Assembly: GCA_963170055.1 (NCBI GenBank)
Contig: CAUJGJ010000069.1
Coordinates: 1,800,701-1,835,700 of the forward strand
Direction of reading: 5' to 3'
From: Halisarca cf. caerulea
Taxonomy: Eukaryota; Porifera; Demospongiae; Chondrillida; Halisarcidae
DNA: 35,000 nt
The notes under the pieces were generated by a model that was not told where the DNA came from, did no database searches, and worked only from the letters and a program-made list of their open reading frames with translations. The translations under genes and the position numbers were made by a program. Shown piece after piece: positions 18,312 through 29,590 of the stretch (its first letter is position 1; each line of letters opens with the position of its first letter).

Positions 18312-18982
18312 TTACAGATCAGACACATGGTGCTCGCACGCATCACATTGCTTGAGCAGGTGAGCAATCTCTGGTGTGTTGAGGGTGGACGCCTTCTGAT
18401 GCGAATCTTTACCCATTCCGACGACAAGTTTACTGCAAGAGCCTTCAGGAGACGAACTGCAAGGAGTGGGCGACTGCAAGTCAGTGTAAAGATGATCCGA
18501 AGGCTGCGTTACAAGTGGTGGATCGTTCATATCGGTTGGTGGAACACCAGTAACAACTGTGTTCGGCTGATTGTTGAGAACCACATTCCCTTGTCTGGAG
18601 TTAAAACTAGCTGTACCTTCATGTCTCTTTTTCTTACTGCAAAAGTGTAAAAGTGAGCAGAACAGAAACAGCATTCACCGATAGTAACATACATACGTAT
18701 AATAGACTTGGGTTAAGCAGCACACATTTTCATAGGCGCTTTTCTCATTGGTAGTGATGATATTCAAACAAACAGTACCTATTACGTAGGTGCACATTTA
18801 GTAATAAGTGCATTCTTCTATGGTATTACTTTACATACAACCAATGTCCCAATACATACTGAACACACTATGAATATCTGAACATACTGAATTGCAACTA
18901 ACACCATCTTATGTACACAGGCAAATGCCCTGTGTGAACGTATAATATACAAACACATGCACAAGTATGTACACATATGAAT

Positions 18983-19016
<34 letters not shown>

Positions 19017-19052
19017 GCACGCATACGCACAAGTAAATGCACTCATACAAAT

Positions 19053-19118
<66 letters not shown>

Positions 19119-20900
19119 GCACACACACACACACATACATACACACACATGCATGCACACACACAAGTAAATGCACTCGTACAAATGTACACACATACAC
19201 ACACATATATACACACACACACATACACACACATATACACACACACACATACACACACATGCATGCACACGCAAAAGTAAATGCACTCATACAAATGTAC
19301 ACATACACACACACACACCTGTAAAGCCAAAAAGAACACATGCATACACCTACCTCCGTCTCCGGTAGTAGTACACTATCACCGGGGAAACAATGACTAC
19401 CAGTCCAGCAACAACCAAAAAGCCAACTACAACACCTCCTGCAATCCCACCGATCATTGGACCGTTCACAGGTGGGTCTACCAGGTCACCCGGCAAGGGG
19501 GGTGTTAGTGAAGATGCTGAATAGTAGGCTAAGTGCGAGGCCTCAAAACCACTTCCTGTGTTAAGTAGCTCAGGGGGTGTAACTGAAAACCATGCCACAC
19601 CCTCTGAGGTTCCCGTGGCAAAGTATCCATCTTTGAGTTGTAGCAGTCCGCTGCAATCGCTGCAGGTTGTGTACTCCCCCTGGAATTTCCCTCGGATGAC
19701 ATTGTCATCACCATTGATATCCGAAGTGATGTTGTAATAGTACGCACTCCCACTCTTCTCACTGTAGATGAGGATGTACGAGCCACCCATGGTCTCTATG
19801 AACGCATCAAAGAACTCCTTATCTGTCATTGTGATCGAATGTAGAACTTGACTCAATGATTCATGATTCCACTTTTGAATATCAATTCGATTGCGGCCGA
19901 CATTAACCAGGATTGAAGCGTCTTTGGATGTGACAAGTTTCCCAAGTTTACGGTTGGGAGGGAAGAACACGTCCTGGCAGCCCTCAATGGACGTGTCACA
20001 CAGGTAAGTGTTATCCACAATGCCAGCAGTACTATTGCCACATTCAATCACGTACTTGTTAGCGAGGATGTTGGAAAAATCGGTCAATCTAAGAACTTGA
20101 GAGAAGGTTTTCCCTACAGGCAAATGATTCAATTGAAAGTCTTCAATTGATCCAAACACAAGACCACCAGCTGTAGCCAAAATGGCCTGTATCATTCCAT
20201 TGCTCTCAAAAATCAGCCCAACATCAGGCAACAGAGAGCTCCCATACTGGAAAACCCAAGGATCGTCAGTTGACCACTTGCTCATGTCCACCAGATACAG
20301 TCGCGCTTCTCTCCCTGTCGGCTTACACAGCACGTACAGGAAGGAGTGGTCGTCTACAGAGCTGCGCAACATGTAGGGGTCGCAGTTGGAGAGCGAGAGT
20401 CTACTCCTGAAACTCCCTTCACTGTTTACGATGTAAAGAGCATTGCTATCGGGGATGATGAGATCCGATGTGATATTCGCTTTCAGCGTGTTGTACCCAT
20501 GTGGGCATGAAACACATGGAGTACGAATCGGTTTGGCCTCTTCTCCCAGGTATCCACGGGGGTGAGTCTTCGCGATGCCATCATGTACCGTTGTCACAGT
20601 GATCATTGATGTTCTGCTGATGCTGATGTAAACACCATCTAGATGTTTTCCAATTTTATCCGTCACTCCTCCGATTTCAGGGAGAGCTGCATTGTAAGAG
20701 AAGACTTAGATCGTGGTGTTGGTGAAGCACACACACACAAGGTTCCAATGTACACATATAGAGGCTTAAAATGAAACGAGACGTTGGAAATTGGTACAGA
20801 AATTCAAGTAGGATAAGTAGGAGACGCCCTGAAGCGTCAAAACTAACTTACCAAACAAGCACAAACATCCAAAACAAATAAGCTGACGAAAAAAATCCAT
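18312..20900 (-). CDS. Membrane protein A: single-pass receptor-like protein, three exons
   Basis: Exons on minus: 20900-20852, 20686-19354 and 18636-18312. The joined product is 568 residues. Exon 1 encodes a signal peptide (MDFFRQLICFGCLCLFG), split by a phase-1 intron (G|GTAAGT). Exon 2 encodes an ectodomain of about 400 residues rich in short beta-strand-like segments. It includes CVSCPHGYN, a CDPYML motif, VIECGNST and several N-glycosylation sites, then a transmembrane segment at about 427-455 (GGIAGGVVVGFLVVAGLVVI) ending in YYYRRRR. A phase-2 intron follows the basic stop-transfer residues. Exon 3 encodes a Ser/Pro-rich tail with YTDL, a possible YxxΦ signal. Genes B and C share the layout and Cys motifs. 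I recognise no named domain; the ectodomain could be a beta-propeller. It is divergent from gene B and convergent with DHFR. Confidence 0.8.
18983..19318. repeat. (CA)n microsatellite in gene A intron 2
   Basis: CA repeats are interrupted by short duplicated inserts (GTAAATGCACTCATACAAAT recurs at about 19032, 19168 and 19277). The tract reads as GT on the gene's own strand and ends within 40 bp of the intron 2 donor. Confidence 0.9.
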
Positions 20901-21132
20901 ACTCTCGCAGATACCAATACAATATAGACAAAAAGAGGACTTATCTACAAGAATCGAGAAGACCAGGTCACTAGAGTTTAGGGCAACATTATCTAATAAT
21001 AGACGTTACGTCAGAGCATAGATCGGTGCTTTCCACGGGAAAGTACCACCTGACGTCCGACCACAGATACTGGTCAGGCCTCCTTCCAAGTTTCCTTGTA
21101 GCGGATTATCTCGAAACTCTCTCTACTGTGTA
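20901..21132. promoter_or_regulatory. Bidirectional promoter between membrane-protein genes A and B
   Basis: 232 bp separate the two ATG codons, which point away from each other. The interval contains TTACGTCA (21006-21013) and TGACGTCC (21051-21058), both close to the CRE/ATF consensus. There is no clear TATA box. Shared control of the two paralogs is inferred. Confidence 0.5.
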
Positions 21133-23890
21133 ATGGGCCTTTTTCCTCTTCCCTTTTCTCTTTCCCTTCTAGGTGAGTCGACTAATAATGTAGTTCTCCT
21201 TAATTGTTGTTTGGTCGCACTTATTTATTTCTCAAATCATAAAAGAATAAGGTACAGAAATCCAGTTAATACTAAGGAGTTCTAACTGGATGTAGCCTCG
21301 GACACAGGGGTGATCGACACCACGCGCTAAAACTACTGGAAACAGGTCCAGTGGGAAGTGTAGTGCTAGGCAATGCCTTGGACACTGGGTTAGTGAGTAG
21401 AATACTCCCCAGGCAAGGCTAGTGGGAGCAACATGCTGCAAAACAAAAGACTGTTCAAACATCATCATGGCAGCAGTGCAATTTTGCGTAAGGGGTCTCC
21501 AACCACCACCATGGCCCTCCATGTTTCTGTCTAGTGCAAAAGGCTGCCCTTCCTGGTCACTGATCTCCATATTCCTATAATCCACATCTGTGATGATCTT
21601 ACTATTTATTTCTCCTTATCTTTTGCCACGTGGCGGTAACGAATCTTCATCACATCACAAGGTCAACCATGTTTCATATGTAAAATGGTCCTGCAGTCTA
21701 CAATACCATAGACACTCTATCCCACATTATGTAGTATAGATTGTCTACGACCTTGTCCATAGTCGGGCTATTCTATTTGCATCCCATTTTTTCAATGACT
21801 GCTACATCGGAATACATTAACAGATGAGGATCAGAATTGTTTCAATTGAAAGGCTGTATGCATGTAGTCTCTGAAACAAACACTTTCTTGAGTGGTGTAC
21901 TTATGAAGCAGAAGAAATGTTGGTATCTAAATTACCATTCCAAGTTACCCCATTTCAAGTTACCCCTTAGTTAGTCTAACCTAGCCAAGATCACACTTTC
22001 CGCTCTTTTTTTGTACGATTTGACTGACTACAATCTCTGAAATAGACACTTCCTCAGGAAGTGTACTTATTCTGGAACAGGAAGGAACTGCATAAAAAGA
22101 GGTATCAAAGATACCTTTCCGAATTGACCTGTTTACCCTATGCATGTTTGTGTTCCCAATTGTGATATTACAAAGCTGTCATAACTGTTTGCAGTGTGTT
22201 TGTTATAGTTGCTCACTAAAATTACAGTGAAACTTGCTTAGTACGTACCTCAAAGGGGACACAAAATCAGTTCTTATTATCAGAGTTACTTGCTATCAGG
22301 GTTGGTTTATGTACATGAGGTATACACAGGGACAGAATGAGGAGTACTTACTATCCAGGAGTACGTACTAAACCAGGTACTCACTATCAGGGTTGGTTGA
22401 TGTACATGAGGTATACACAGGGACAGAATGAGGAGTACTTACTGTCCAGGAGTAAGTACTAAGCGAGGTACTTACTAAGCAAGTTCCACTGTATATGTCC
22501 GTTTACAGATGATTGATTTTATATCATTTGCACTTTCACAGGTGTGGTTTGTATGATGCCTGGAGTGGGCGGAGTCAATTCAAGGTTGACAGCTCTTGCT
22601 GCTTCGTACAGCTCCGACATAACCATAGCTACGTTTGAGGACAAAATGGAACCTCCTAGAAAAGTTCAACGTGACGCCTCTTGTCCGATATCACTAAAGA
22701 TTCGTCCCTACTGCTCACACACCTGCAGTGAGACATACAATCAACTCTTTCTGGATGAAGACCGCTGGCTGGTGTTCACAAACGGATACGTACTTGTTGT
22801 TTCGGATGCCAATGACACTGACAAAGCGAAGGTCCACTGCGTCCGACTTCCGTCATGCAATCCACTGGTGGCCATGCACGAACATAGAGCAGGTCCCGTG
22901 GTGAACATTTATTGTGCCCCTCGGCCTGGGAAAGAACATGCGGTCACTGTGCGCTTTCTGAGACTGGTTTTAAATGGAACTTGGGACAGCAATGAACGAT
23001 CTTTTCAGTCACAGGTTGAGCCTAATGGAGTATCAGCTGTGTTCTTCACTGGTACAGAGGGAAAATTGTTCTTAGCGTACACGACTGACCAAGGAATGAG
23101 TTTTTGTAACATCTTGGACATTTCTAATAGTCCTCCCATCCGCCCAGACAACTGTCCTTGGATAGCAAGAATAAGCAATTTTGATGATTTCACACTTATG
23201 ATTGAATGTACGGCCAATTCAAACAGCACCACTGTTGTGGTTTCTCAGATGTATTCCATCCTCAGTGCTTCATTTGGGCAGAAAGCTCCAGTGCAAAACT
23301 ACAAACTCGGGCATCTGGTCTTCTCCGACGACAAGCTGTACTGTGCTACATTTGAAGACAATGATATCAGGGTGGTGAACCTCACCGTGGGGAAGAATCC
23401 GCCAGTCTACCAGATCACTGTATCTGGCTCTGTCCATTCAGTTCACTTTATAGTCAATGATACGTCCGTACAGTTGGTTGTGCTCCACTCAGCTGGGGTT
23501 AATGTTTTGGATGTTAGCGAACACCAAACAGAAAGCTCTTCACAAGAGAGTAGAACGTTGGGGTCAGGAAATATTGATATCCCTTCAGGGGGTTCCCCAC
23601 CTCCAGGTATGAGTGTAGTGAACAACACTTTTGTCGCTTTTGTGGCAGATAAGTACACACTTGAGATTTGTCCCTTAGAAAGGGATTTTGCAGTAAAATT
23701 CTTTGTGTCAGACTTGGCTCGATACCAGCTGTTGGTTCAGCCGAGAAAGAACTCCTCTAACACTCCAACAAATGAGTTGTCAGTACGTTTGACTGTCGGA
23801 GTGGCAGTTAGTACTGCGTGTGTTCTCATCATATTGGTTGTGATATCATTGATAGTGCTGACTGCTTACATTGTTCGCAAGAGACTCAGA

Positions 23891-23950
<60 letters not shown>

Positions 23951-24668
23951 ACGTGCTATGTGTGTGTTTGTGTGCGTGCTGTGTGTGTGTGTGTGTGTGA
24001 GTGTGTGCATGCGTGCATGTAAATACTCAATGCCAGGATACTACTGTACATTTTGTATTGTGAATCTGCTCCTCTGTGCATGTACATACAAAATGTATAA
24101 TTGTAAAGGCAGTTTGTCTCAACCATTTCTCCCGTTTTGTTTTTCTTACTTTCACCTTAGAAATCCCAGAGAGTTACGTCTCATGAATCCAGAGGACAAC
24201 AATGACACTGTCACACATCGACTCAACTTATTTCTCCGTAGATGGATGCGGGAGGGCGTGGCACACTTGCGAAGTGGATACAGCAGACTTTCACGCTTGT
24301 CTGGTTCTGTGACCTCAGTTGACAGTGTAGGCAACATCCACACCGACCTCAGCATCGCCAGTGATCTCAATGTGAGCGACGGGCAAATTGAGCCACCTGA
24401 GCTGCCACATCCAATGCAAGCTTGCAATCCTCACAATCAGGAATTTGTGCTTCCTAATCTACATGTCACACAACCTCTTCCTCAGGACAGTGCTGAAGAA
24501 CGATCTACGCAGGTTGACACGCAATCGTTGTCTGCTCAGAACCATGATGTCATGGCAGTGGAGGATGGGGAGCCACATGACGGACAGTACATTGTGTCAA
24601 ACAATCTTCCACTTCCTCCACACCCACTACCTGAGGAAGAACGACACAGTGGGGATGGGATGGCTTGA
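21133..24668 (+). CDS. Membrane protein B: single-pass receptor-like protein, three exons
   Basis: Exons: 21133-21172, 22542-23892 and 24161-24668. The joined product is 632 residues. Exon 1 encodes a short hydrophobic signal (MGLFPLPFSLSLLG) and ends G|GTGAGT, phase 1. Exon 2 carries the ectodomain: IRPYCSHTC...YN, VRLPSCNPL, CPWIARI and MIECTANS align with genes A and C, and there are many N-glycosylation sites (NGTW, NSTT, NLTV, NNTF). A transmembrane segment follows at about 430-457 (ACVLIILVVISLIVLTAYIV), then RKRLRR. The phase-2 donor AG|GTGTGTG opens directly into a (GT)n tract. Exon 3 (acceptor TTCACCTTAG) encodes a 168-residue tail, the longest of the three, with YSRL and a Pro-rich LPLPPHPLP stretch that could bind SH3-type domains. 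Function is unknown; a surface receptor or adhesion role is inferred. Confidence 0.8.
21173..22541. other. Gene B intron 1
   Basis: The intron holds an unassigned 117-codon open frame on minus (21232-21585) with no motif I recognise. Two diverged copies of a TCTGAAA...CACTT...GTGTACTTAT sequence lie at about 21868-21960 and 22035-22130. A mariner-type MITE lies at 22225-22491. Confidence 0.5.
22225..22491. mobile_element. Mariner-type MITE with internal duplication and TA target site
   Basis: The end CAGTGAAACTTGCTTAGTAC is inverted at the right as CAGTGGAACTTGCTTAGTAA. TA dinucleotides flank both ends (22223-22224 and 22492-22493), the Tc1/mariner target duplication. Inside, a ~91-bp segment beginning CTATCAGGGTTGGTT is tandemly duplicated (22293 and 22384). 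Confidence 0.85.
23893..24010. repeat. (GT)n microsatellite starting at gene B intron 2 donor
   Basis: The intron's first bases are themselves GTGTGTGTG; the tract continues for about 115 bp with GCACGTGCTAT and GCGTGCT interruptions. Confidence 0.95.
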
Positions 24669-25049
24669 TCCTTGATCTCTTCTTGCTTGTGAAGGTGCAC
24701 TTACACCTGTTGTTATGTAACTGCATGGGGGTTTGTTTACAATGTGCATTTGTTCTATTTTATATGTGAATATGTGTAGTATGCTGGTATCCATTGTTAC
24801 AGTCAAGCATGCCTGCATACTGTATGTGCATAATGTACACATAAATATAGTGACATATTTGTTGTGTTGCATGTGTCTTTGTAGATCAATGTGCACTAAC
24901 AGCAGCAGCTGTAACAATGGTCTTTTTGGTGCATGTCAATATTATATTATTATACAATTATACAATATTATTATACTATAAATTCTAACATTCATATTAA
25001 ACTTCGGTGTATGTGAAATTGTTATAATGAAAATTAAATTTTATTACAG
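24669..25049. other. 3' flank of gene B, AT-rich
   Basis: No coding frame of interest. There is no canonical AATAAA close to the stop codon; ATAAATATAG at about 24841 is a possible variant. ATTATTATAC repeats lie near 24940-24980. Confidence 0.4.
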
Positions 25050-25315
25050 TATTTTGATACACACTTGAGATTTGTCCCTTCAAAGAGGATTATGCACTTA
25101 GCACTAAGATTCTCCGTGTCACACCTGGTTAGATACCAGCTGTTGGTTCATCCGGGAAAAACTCATCTAGCACTCCAACCAATGACTTGTCAGTATACAT
25201 TTGACCACTATTGGCCGGGGTGGCGGTTGGTACGTGTGCTCAAGCTCATTATATTGGTTGGGATAATATTGATAGCGCTGACTGCTTACATTGTTCACAA
25301 AAGACTCAGAAGGTG
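25050..25315 (+). pseudogene. Fragment of a fourth membrane-protein gene (B-like)
   Basis: This region is clearly homologous to 23650-23893 of gene B: ACACTTGAGATTTGTCCCTT, ATACCAGCTGTTGGTTCA, the transmembrane segment ([15 protein letters not shown]) and HKRLRR, then the same AG|GTGTGTG donor and a (GT)n tract. The rest of the ectodomain is missing and the extracellular part is frameshifted. It is a partial duplication or the remnant of a tandem copy. Confidence 0.8.
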
Positions 25316-25435
25316 TGTGTGTGTGTGTGTGTGTGTATGCGCGCGCGCGCGTGTGTGTGTGTGTGTGTGTGCACGTGTGTGTGTGCATGTGTGTGTGTGA
25401 GTGTGTGTGTGTGTGTTCAATTGTGTGTGTGTTGT

Positions 25436-25478
<43 letters not shown>

Positions 25479-25508
25479 TGCACGTGTGTGTGTGCATGTG
25501 TGCGTGTG

Positions 25509-25544
<36 letters not shown>

Positions 25545-25580
25545 AGGCTGTGTGTGTGTGTGTGTGTGTGTGTACGTGTG
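25314..25580. repeat. (GT)n microsatellite after the B-like pseudogene donor
   Basis: GT repeats with a GCGCGCGCGCG block and GTTCAATTG and CAGGCTG interruptions. Confidence 0.95.
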
Positions 25581-25652
25581 TAATATTATAATAATGTGCA
25601 CAGTTGCATTTGCACATATACAATGTATTACTGCAATGGGTAACAGTAAAAA

Positions 25653-27013
25653 TTAGGCAATGTTTAGTTCTGACTCTCTAGGGTGATTTCCCTCAGTGTC
25701 TGCAAGCAATGCAGCAATTCTAGCCATTTTCTTCCAGTCCTCGAAGGAGAACGTTGCCAAAGAGATGACATGTGGAATGCCGAGCTGGATGTGATCAATT
25801 TTCTCGCTAGCACTGATGACTTTCTCTTTCAGTTAATACTTTGCTCTCATCTTAGGGGGGTGTCCAGGGGAGTTCCCCTTAGTATCAATGGCCAAGCTTT
25901 GATGACAGGCACATCATGGTTGAGGCAAAACCTAACAGATTCTTTGAATGATTCCAGACTCTGCAAGGGCAGTCCAAATATAAGAGACACTTCATATTCA
26001 ATGCCAAGGGTGTTCAGTCTTCTGATGACTGCTTCAACTGCCTTAATTTATGCGATTTGGCCTCATTATTGCCTTGCCCTCCTCTGGAATTACAGTCTGA
26101 AGACCAAATTCAAGCACCATTTGGGCTCCTTGAGACTTCAAAGTGAATACTCGTTCCAAAAAGGCATCCTTTACCATTTCAAAGCGACACTGAAGGGCTA
26201 GCTTTCCTTTGTATTTATGCACTGCAAAAGTATCTAGAATTTGCAAGTAATTTACCCCTGAATTGAAGGTAGGATCAGAACAGCAATATCAAGCACTTTT
26301 GAATCACACAGCCACTGTACTTCACGACTGAGACGATCCACATTGAGAGGTTGTCTTGTCCGCGCTGCAGATCCCATAGGAAGATCACTCTCACGATGCT
26401 GGCAAAAGGAGCATCTAAAGGGACATCCCCTCTGAGTTTCCCACCTTAGAAATCGTTGTGGTTTAATGACTCCATCAAGAAAGGGACTTGGGAGCAATCC
26501 AAGATCACAGGTTGCCTGCAGCTTCAAATCAGCCTGACCTTTGTACACCAGTCCAGGGATGGGTGGAGTAGGGTCACATGCACTTGACAGTAGGACCAGT
26601 TTCGCTACTGCGTCTTCCCCATATCCACGACAGAACACATCCACCTGTGGGTAATAGTCTTCAAGGTTGTCAGATGTGTAGGAAACCTGAGGCCCTCCTA
26701 GTAAAATTCTTCCGGGGTAGCCATATTCTTGTAGCTTGGTAAGAATGTACTGCACATGACACTCATTCCACACAAATGCTCCAATACCCAGGAGGGTTCT
26801 TTTGTCTGGACGCTGTGCAAATACATCTTCCAAAACCTGTTCTGGCTGGAAGCTTCTGTCATTCACATTGTACGAGAGGTGTGATGTGGTGATGGAATTT
26901 CTGACAAGATTAGTCAAGATGGAGGCAGTTCCAAGCGATACGGGGGGATCCTTTGGACGGCACCAATCCAGAGTCAACAGTAGCACATTGCGAAATACTG
27001 GTATGCGTGCCAT
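25653..27013 (-). pseudogene. Cobalamin-binding radical SAM protein, frameshifted
   Basis: From MARIPVFRN (ATG ending at 27013), the first 240 codons are intact. They give a B12-binding-like Rossmann region (LLLTLDWCRPKDPPVSLGTA, GIGAFVWNE, RILLGGPQVSY, DVFCRGYGEDA) and then the radical SAM 4Fe-4S motif CPFRCSFC in RGCPFRCSFCQH. A single-base loss near 26270 breaks the frame. Homology continues with NYLQILDTFAVHKYKG, FGLQTVIPEEGKAIMRPN, then after another shift YEVSLIFGLPLQS and KAWPLILRGTPLD, and after a third shift IPHVISLATFSFEDW to a stop at 25653-25655. The total span fits a normal protein of about 450 residues. There are no introns within the span. This architecture is common in bacteria and rare in animals, so a horizontal origin is possible. 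It is either a decayed gene or assembly errors in homopolymer runs. Confidence 0.75.
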
Positions 27014-27099
27014 GATATTCAAGTCCTAGCACATGCCAGCCTGATTTAAGGGAAGAGATACTCATACTAGTCAATGTACATATGTGTATCATGTTTGCA

Positions 27100-27225
<126 letters not shown>

Positions 27226-27312
27226 GTATCAATCAGTATATTTGAAAGGGGCAATGTCAAATACTCGTTGAAGTCTGCCCGGAAACACCGTTCTAAACTA
27301 CAATTAACGCAA

Positions 27313-27678
27313 CTATTCCCGTGTAAAGTTCGCCACACCAACCTTGGAGGCTGGCCGATGCACACTTGGAACCCTTTTTGCTTGAGGAGCTGCTGTCATT
27401 TGCTGCAAATTCAAGCTTTTTTCAAGCCTCAAGGTCTTGATTCTCGATGATATACTTAAAGAAGACACAAACTTCTTCTCAAACTGTAAGATTGGATGTG
27501 CATAAAAAATGATTCTGCGAAAGGGCGCTAACGCTGTTTCTGGGAATACCGACTCTTCCTCCATTTTTAATGACGCAATTTTAAGGTCCTCGAAGATGGT
27601 AAACGAGTTTGGGTAGGCAACACCACACAACTTATACTTCACATACACTACAATAGTCCTGGTGTTAATGATATTCAT
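27313..27678 (-). CDS. Unassigned 121-codon open frame
   Basis: From the ATG ending at 27678 (MNIINTRTIVVYVKYKLCG) the minus frame is open for 121 codons to a stop at 27313, with non-repetitive composition (FTIFEDLKIASLKMEEES, FRRIIFYAHPILQFEKKF). I recognise no family. The frame also continues upstream through a possible splice donor (G|GTAAGT at about 27684-27690 on minus). It could be an exon of an unknown gene, a leader exon of the radical SAM locus on the same strand, or chance. Confidence 0.25.
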   Translation of the reverse strand: MNIINTRTIVVYVKYKLCGVAYPNSFTIFEDLKIASLKMEEESVFPETALAPFRRIIFYAHPILQFEKKFVSSLSISSRIKTLRLEKSLNLQQMTAAPQAKRVPSVHRPASKVGVANFTRE

Positions 27679-27785
27679 AAACTTACCTTTACATTTAGGG
27701 GGGTATAGGGATGCATGAGCATTTAACCCTCCACCTCCACCCGGCCCTTGGCTATGGACTATATACCTAATTAATCTCACTCTAG

Positions 27786-27806
27786 TATGTGTGTGTGTGT
27801 GCGTGC

Positions 27807-27849
<43 letters not shown>

Positions 27850-28155
27850 TATGTGTGTGCGTGTGTGCATGTGTGCGTGTGTGCGTATGTGCGTGTGCGT
27901 GTGTGTATCTGTGTGTGTGTGTGCATGTGTGCGTGTGTGCGTGTGTGCGTATGTGCATGTGCGTGTGCGTGTGCGTGTGTGCGTATGTGCGTTTGCGTGT
28001 GCGTGTGTGTGTGTGCGTGTGTGCGTGTGTGTGTGTGTGTGTGTGTGCGTGTGTGTATGTGTGTATGCATATGTGTGTGTGTGTGTGTGTGGTGTGTGTG
28101 TGTGTGTGTGTGTGTGCGTGTGTGTGTATGCATGCGTGCATGTGTGTGTGTGCAT
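27786..28155. repeat. Long degenerate (GT)n/(GTGC)n microsatellite
   Basis: About 370 bp of GT repeats with frequent GCGT and GCAT variants. It is open in several frames on both strands but not coding. Confidence 0.95.
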
Positions 28156-28345
28156 GGGGAGGGGGTAGCTTCCACTCCAAATGTTAACGTTAGCTGTAGT
28201 ACAATTTGATATAAGGAAACCATCCCTCTAAATCTATCTATCTATATATAATAATTTTACTGACACACATTATATATGTACATGTATAGATTGCATGGAG
28301 GTGTATACATTTCTAAAGTAATAATTATTACTCTTTGCTTTGATA

Positions 28346-28464
28346 GTCTGGCGTTGCCGATCCAATCTTGCTTGGTCATTTTCAGGGACTGACGCCGCCT
28401 GCCTGGTGATGTCAGTCTCAGAAAATGGCCGAGCGAGATTGGGTTGACGATGCCAGACTTCCCA
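28346..28464. mobile_element. Fold-back MITE
   Basis: The left arm AGTCTGGCGTTGCCGATCCA and the inverted right arm (reverse complement AGTCTGGCATCGTCAACCCA) continue into matching CATTTTC.GAGACTGAC segments, about 48 bp per arm. Confidence 0.7.
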
Positions 28465-28870
28465 CTAGGAGGATTTTATTTTGCATGGGTAAAGGTTGTA
28501 CCCCACCCACTTGAAAGCCACCTGCCCTTCCCCATCACACACACACACACTATTTTTTATAAAACAAAGTTAGCATAAATGACTTCAACATCTGATTAGA
28601 ATATATAAATTCATATATAAAGTTCCTGAAGTCATCCAAACAAGCTTACATATACCACCCACTAAAGTCTAGAATACAACTTTCTCAAGAGGTTCCCCAA
28701 GACTCCCTACTTTTGCCACGCCCCCCCCCCTCACATCACTATACTGGCATTGTGTATTGCACACTTGTACGGTTTTCAAATTAAATTTGGGTGTGTGTGC
28801 ATTCTTGGACAGAATTTTATATTATTTGGCCACTTGAACTTCCGGCCTTATTAGTTCACAGATGTATAAT
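28465..28870. other. Non-coding spacer
   Basis: AT-rich with a short (CA)5 and a C10 run near 28722. No gene or recognisable repeat. Confidence 0.4.
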
Positions 28871-28873
28871 TTC

Positions 28874-28906
28874 ACACACACACACACACACACACATATT
28901 CACTCA

Positions 28907-28944
<38 letters not shown>

Positions 28945-28954
28945 CACATATTCA

Positions 28955-29017
<63 letters not shown>

Positions 29018-29112
29018 TCACTCACTCACTCACACACACACAGATTCACTCACTCACGCATGCACATTCACTCACTCACTCACACACAGAGATTCACTCA
29101 CACACACACATA
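28874..29112. repeat. (CA)n microsatellite with TTCACTCACTCA interruptions
   Basis: CA repeats broken at intervals by ATTCACTCACTCA blocks, about 240 bp. Confidence 0.95.
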
Positions 29113-29422
29113 CTGACAGTATACATATAGCTCATCATTTGTCCTTGTAACATGCAGCTGTAGGGTAGAGTGTCTTAATTCTGAACAATGCCTTTTCCTG
29201 ATCTCAGGAAGTTGAAGACATTTAAGCCTGCCATTTCTTAGCACTAACACAAACCATAACAGCTGCTGAAGAATAAAACCTAGATCTTTCTGTGACGACT
29301 AGGAGACTACGGTGTTCAGAATTAGTGCACTCTACTTCATTCTACAGTGAAACCCCCTTTAAGTACTATAATACTAATGTGTGGTCGATGAAACTTAGTA
29401 CATTACAGGTAAATAATTAATA

Positions 29423-29590
29423 CAGTGAAACGTCCCTCATCCAACATTCAATGAGACCTAAAACATATAATGTCAGATTAGGAGGTTGTCGGATTATGGA
29501 GTGTTTCCTACCGTACTTTAATATTGTGACTGTACCTCATAAGATGGTCGGATTAGAGAGAATGTTGGATTACAGAGGTGTTGGATTAGA
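29423..29590. mobile_element. Mariner-type MITE, second copy of the 14337 family
   Basis: CAGTGAAACGTCCCTCATCC at the left, then TCAGATTAGGAGGTTGTCGG and GATTACAGAGGTGTTGGATT. The order and motifs match 14337-14520. The right terminus is truncated. Confidence 0.7.

Noticed and set aside
21232..21585. 117-codon minus open frame in gene B intron 1
   Set aside because: No recognisable motif or splice context, and it sits in an intron with other repeats; mentioned only as intron content.
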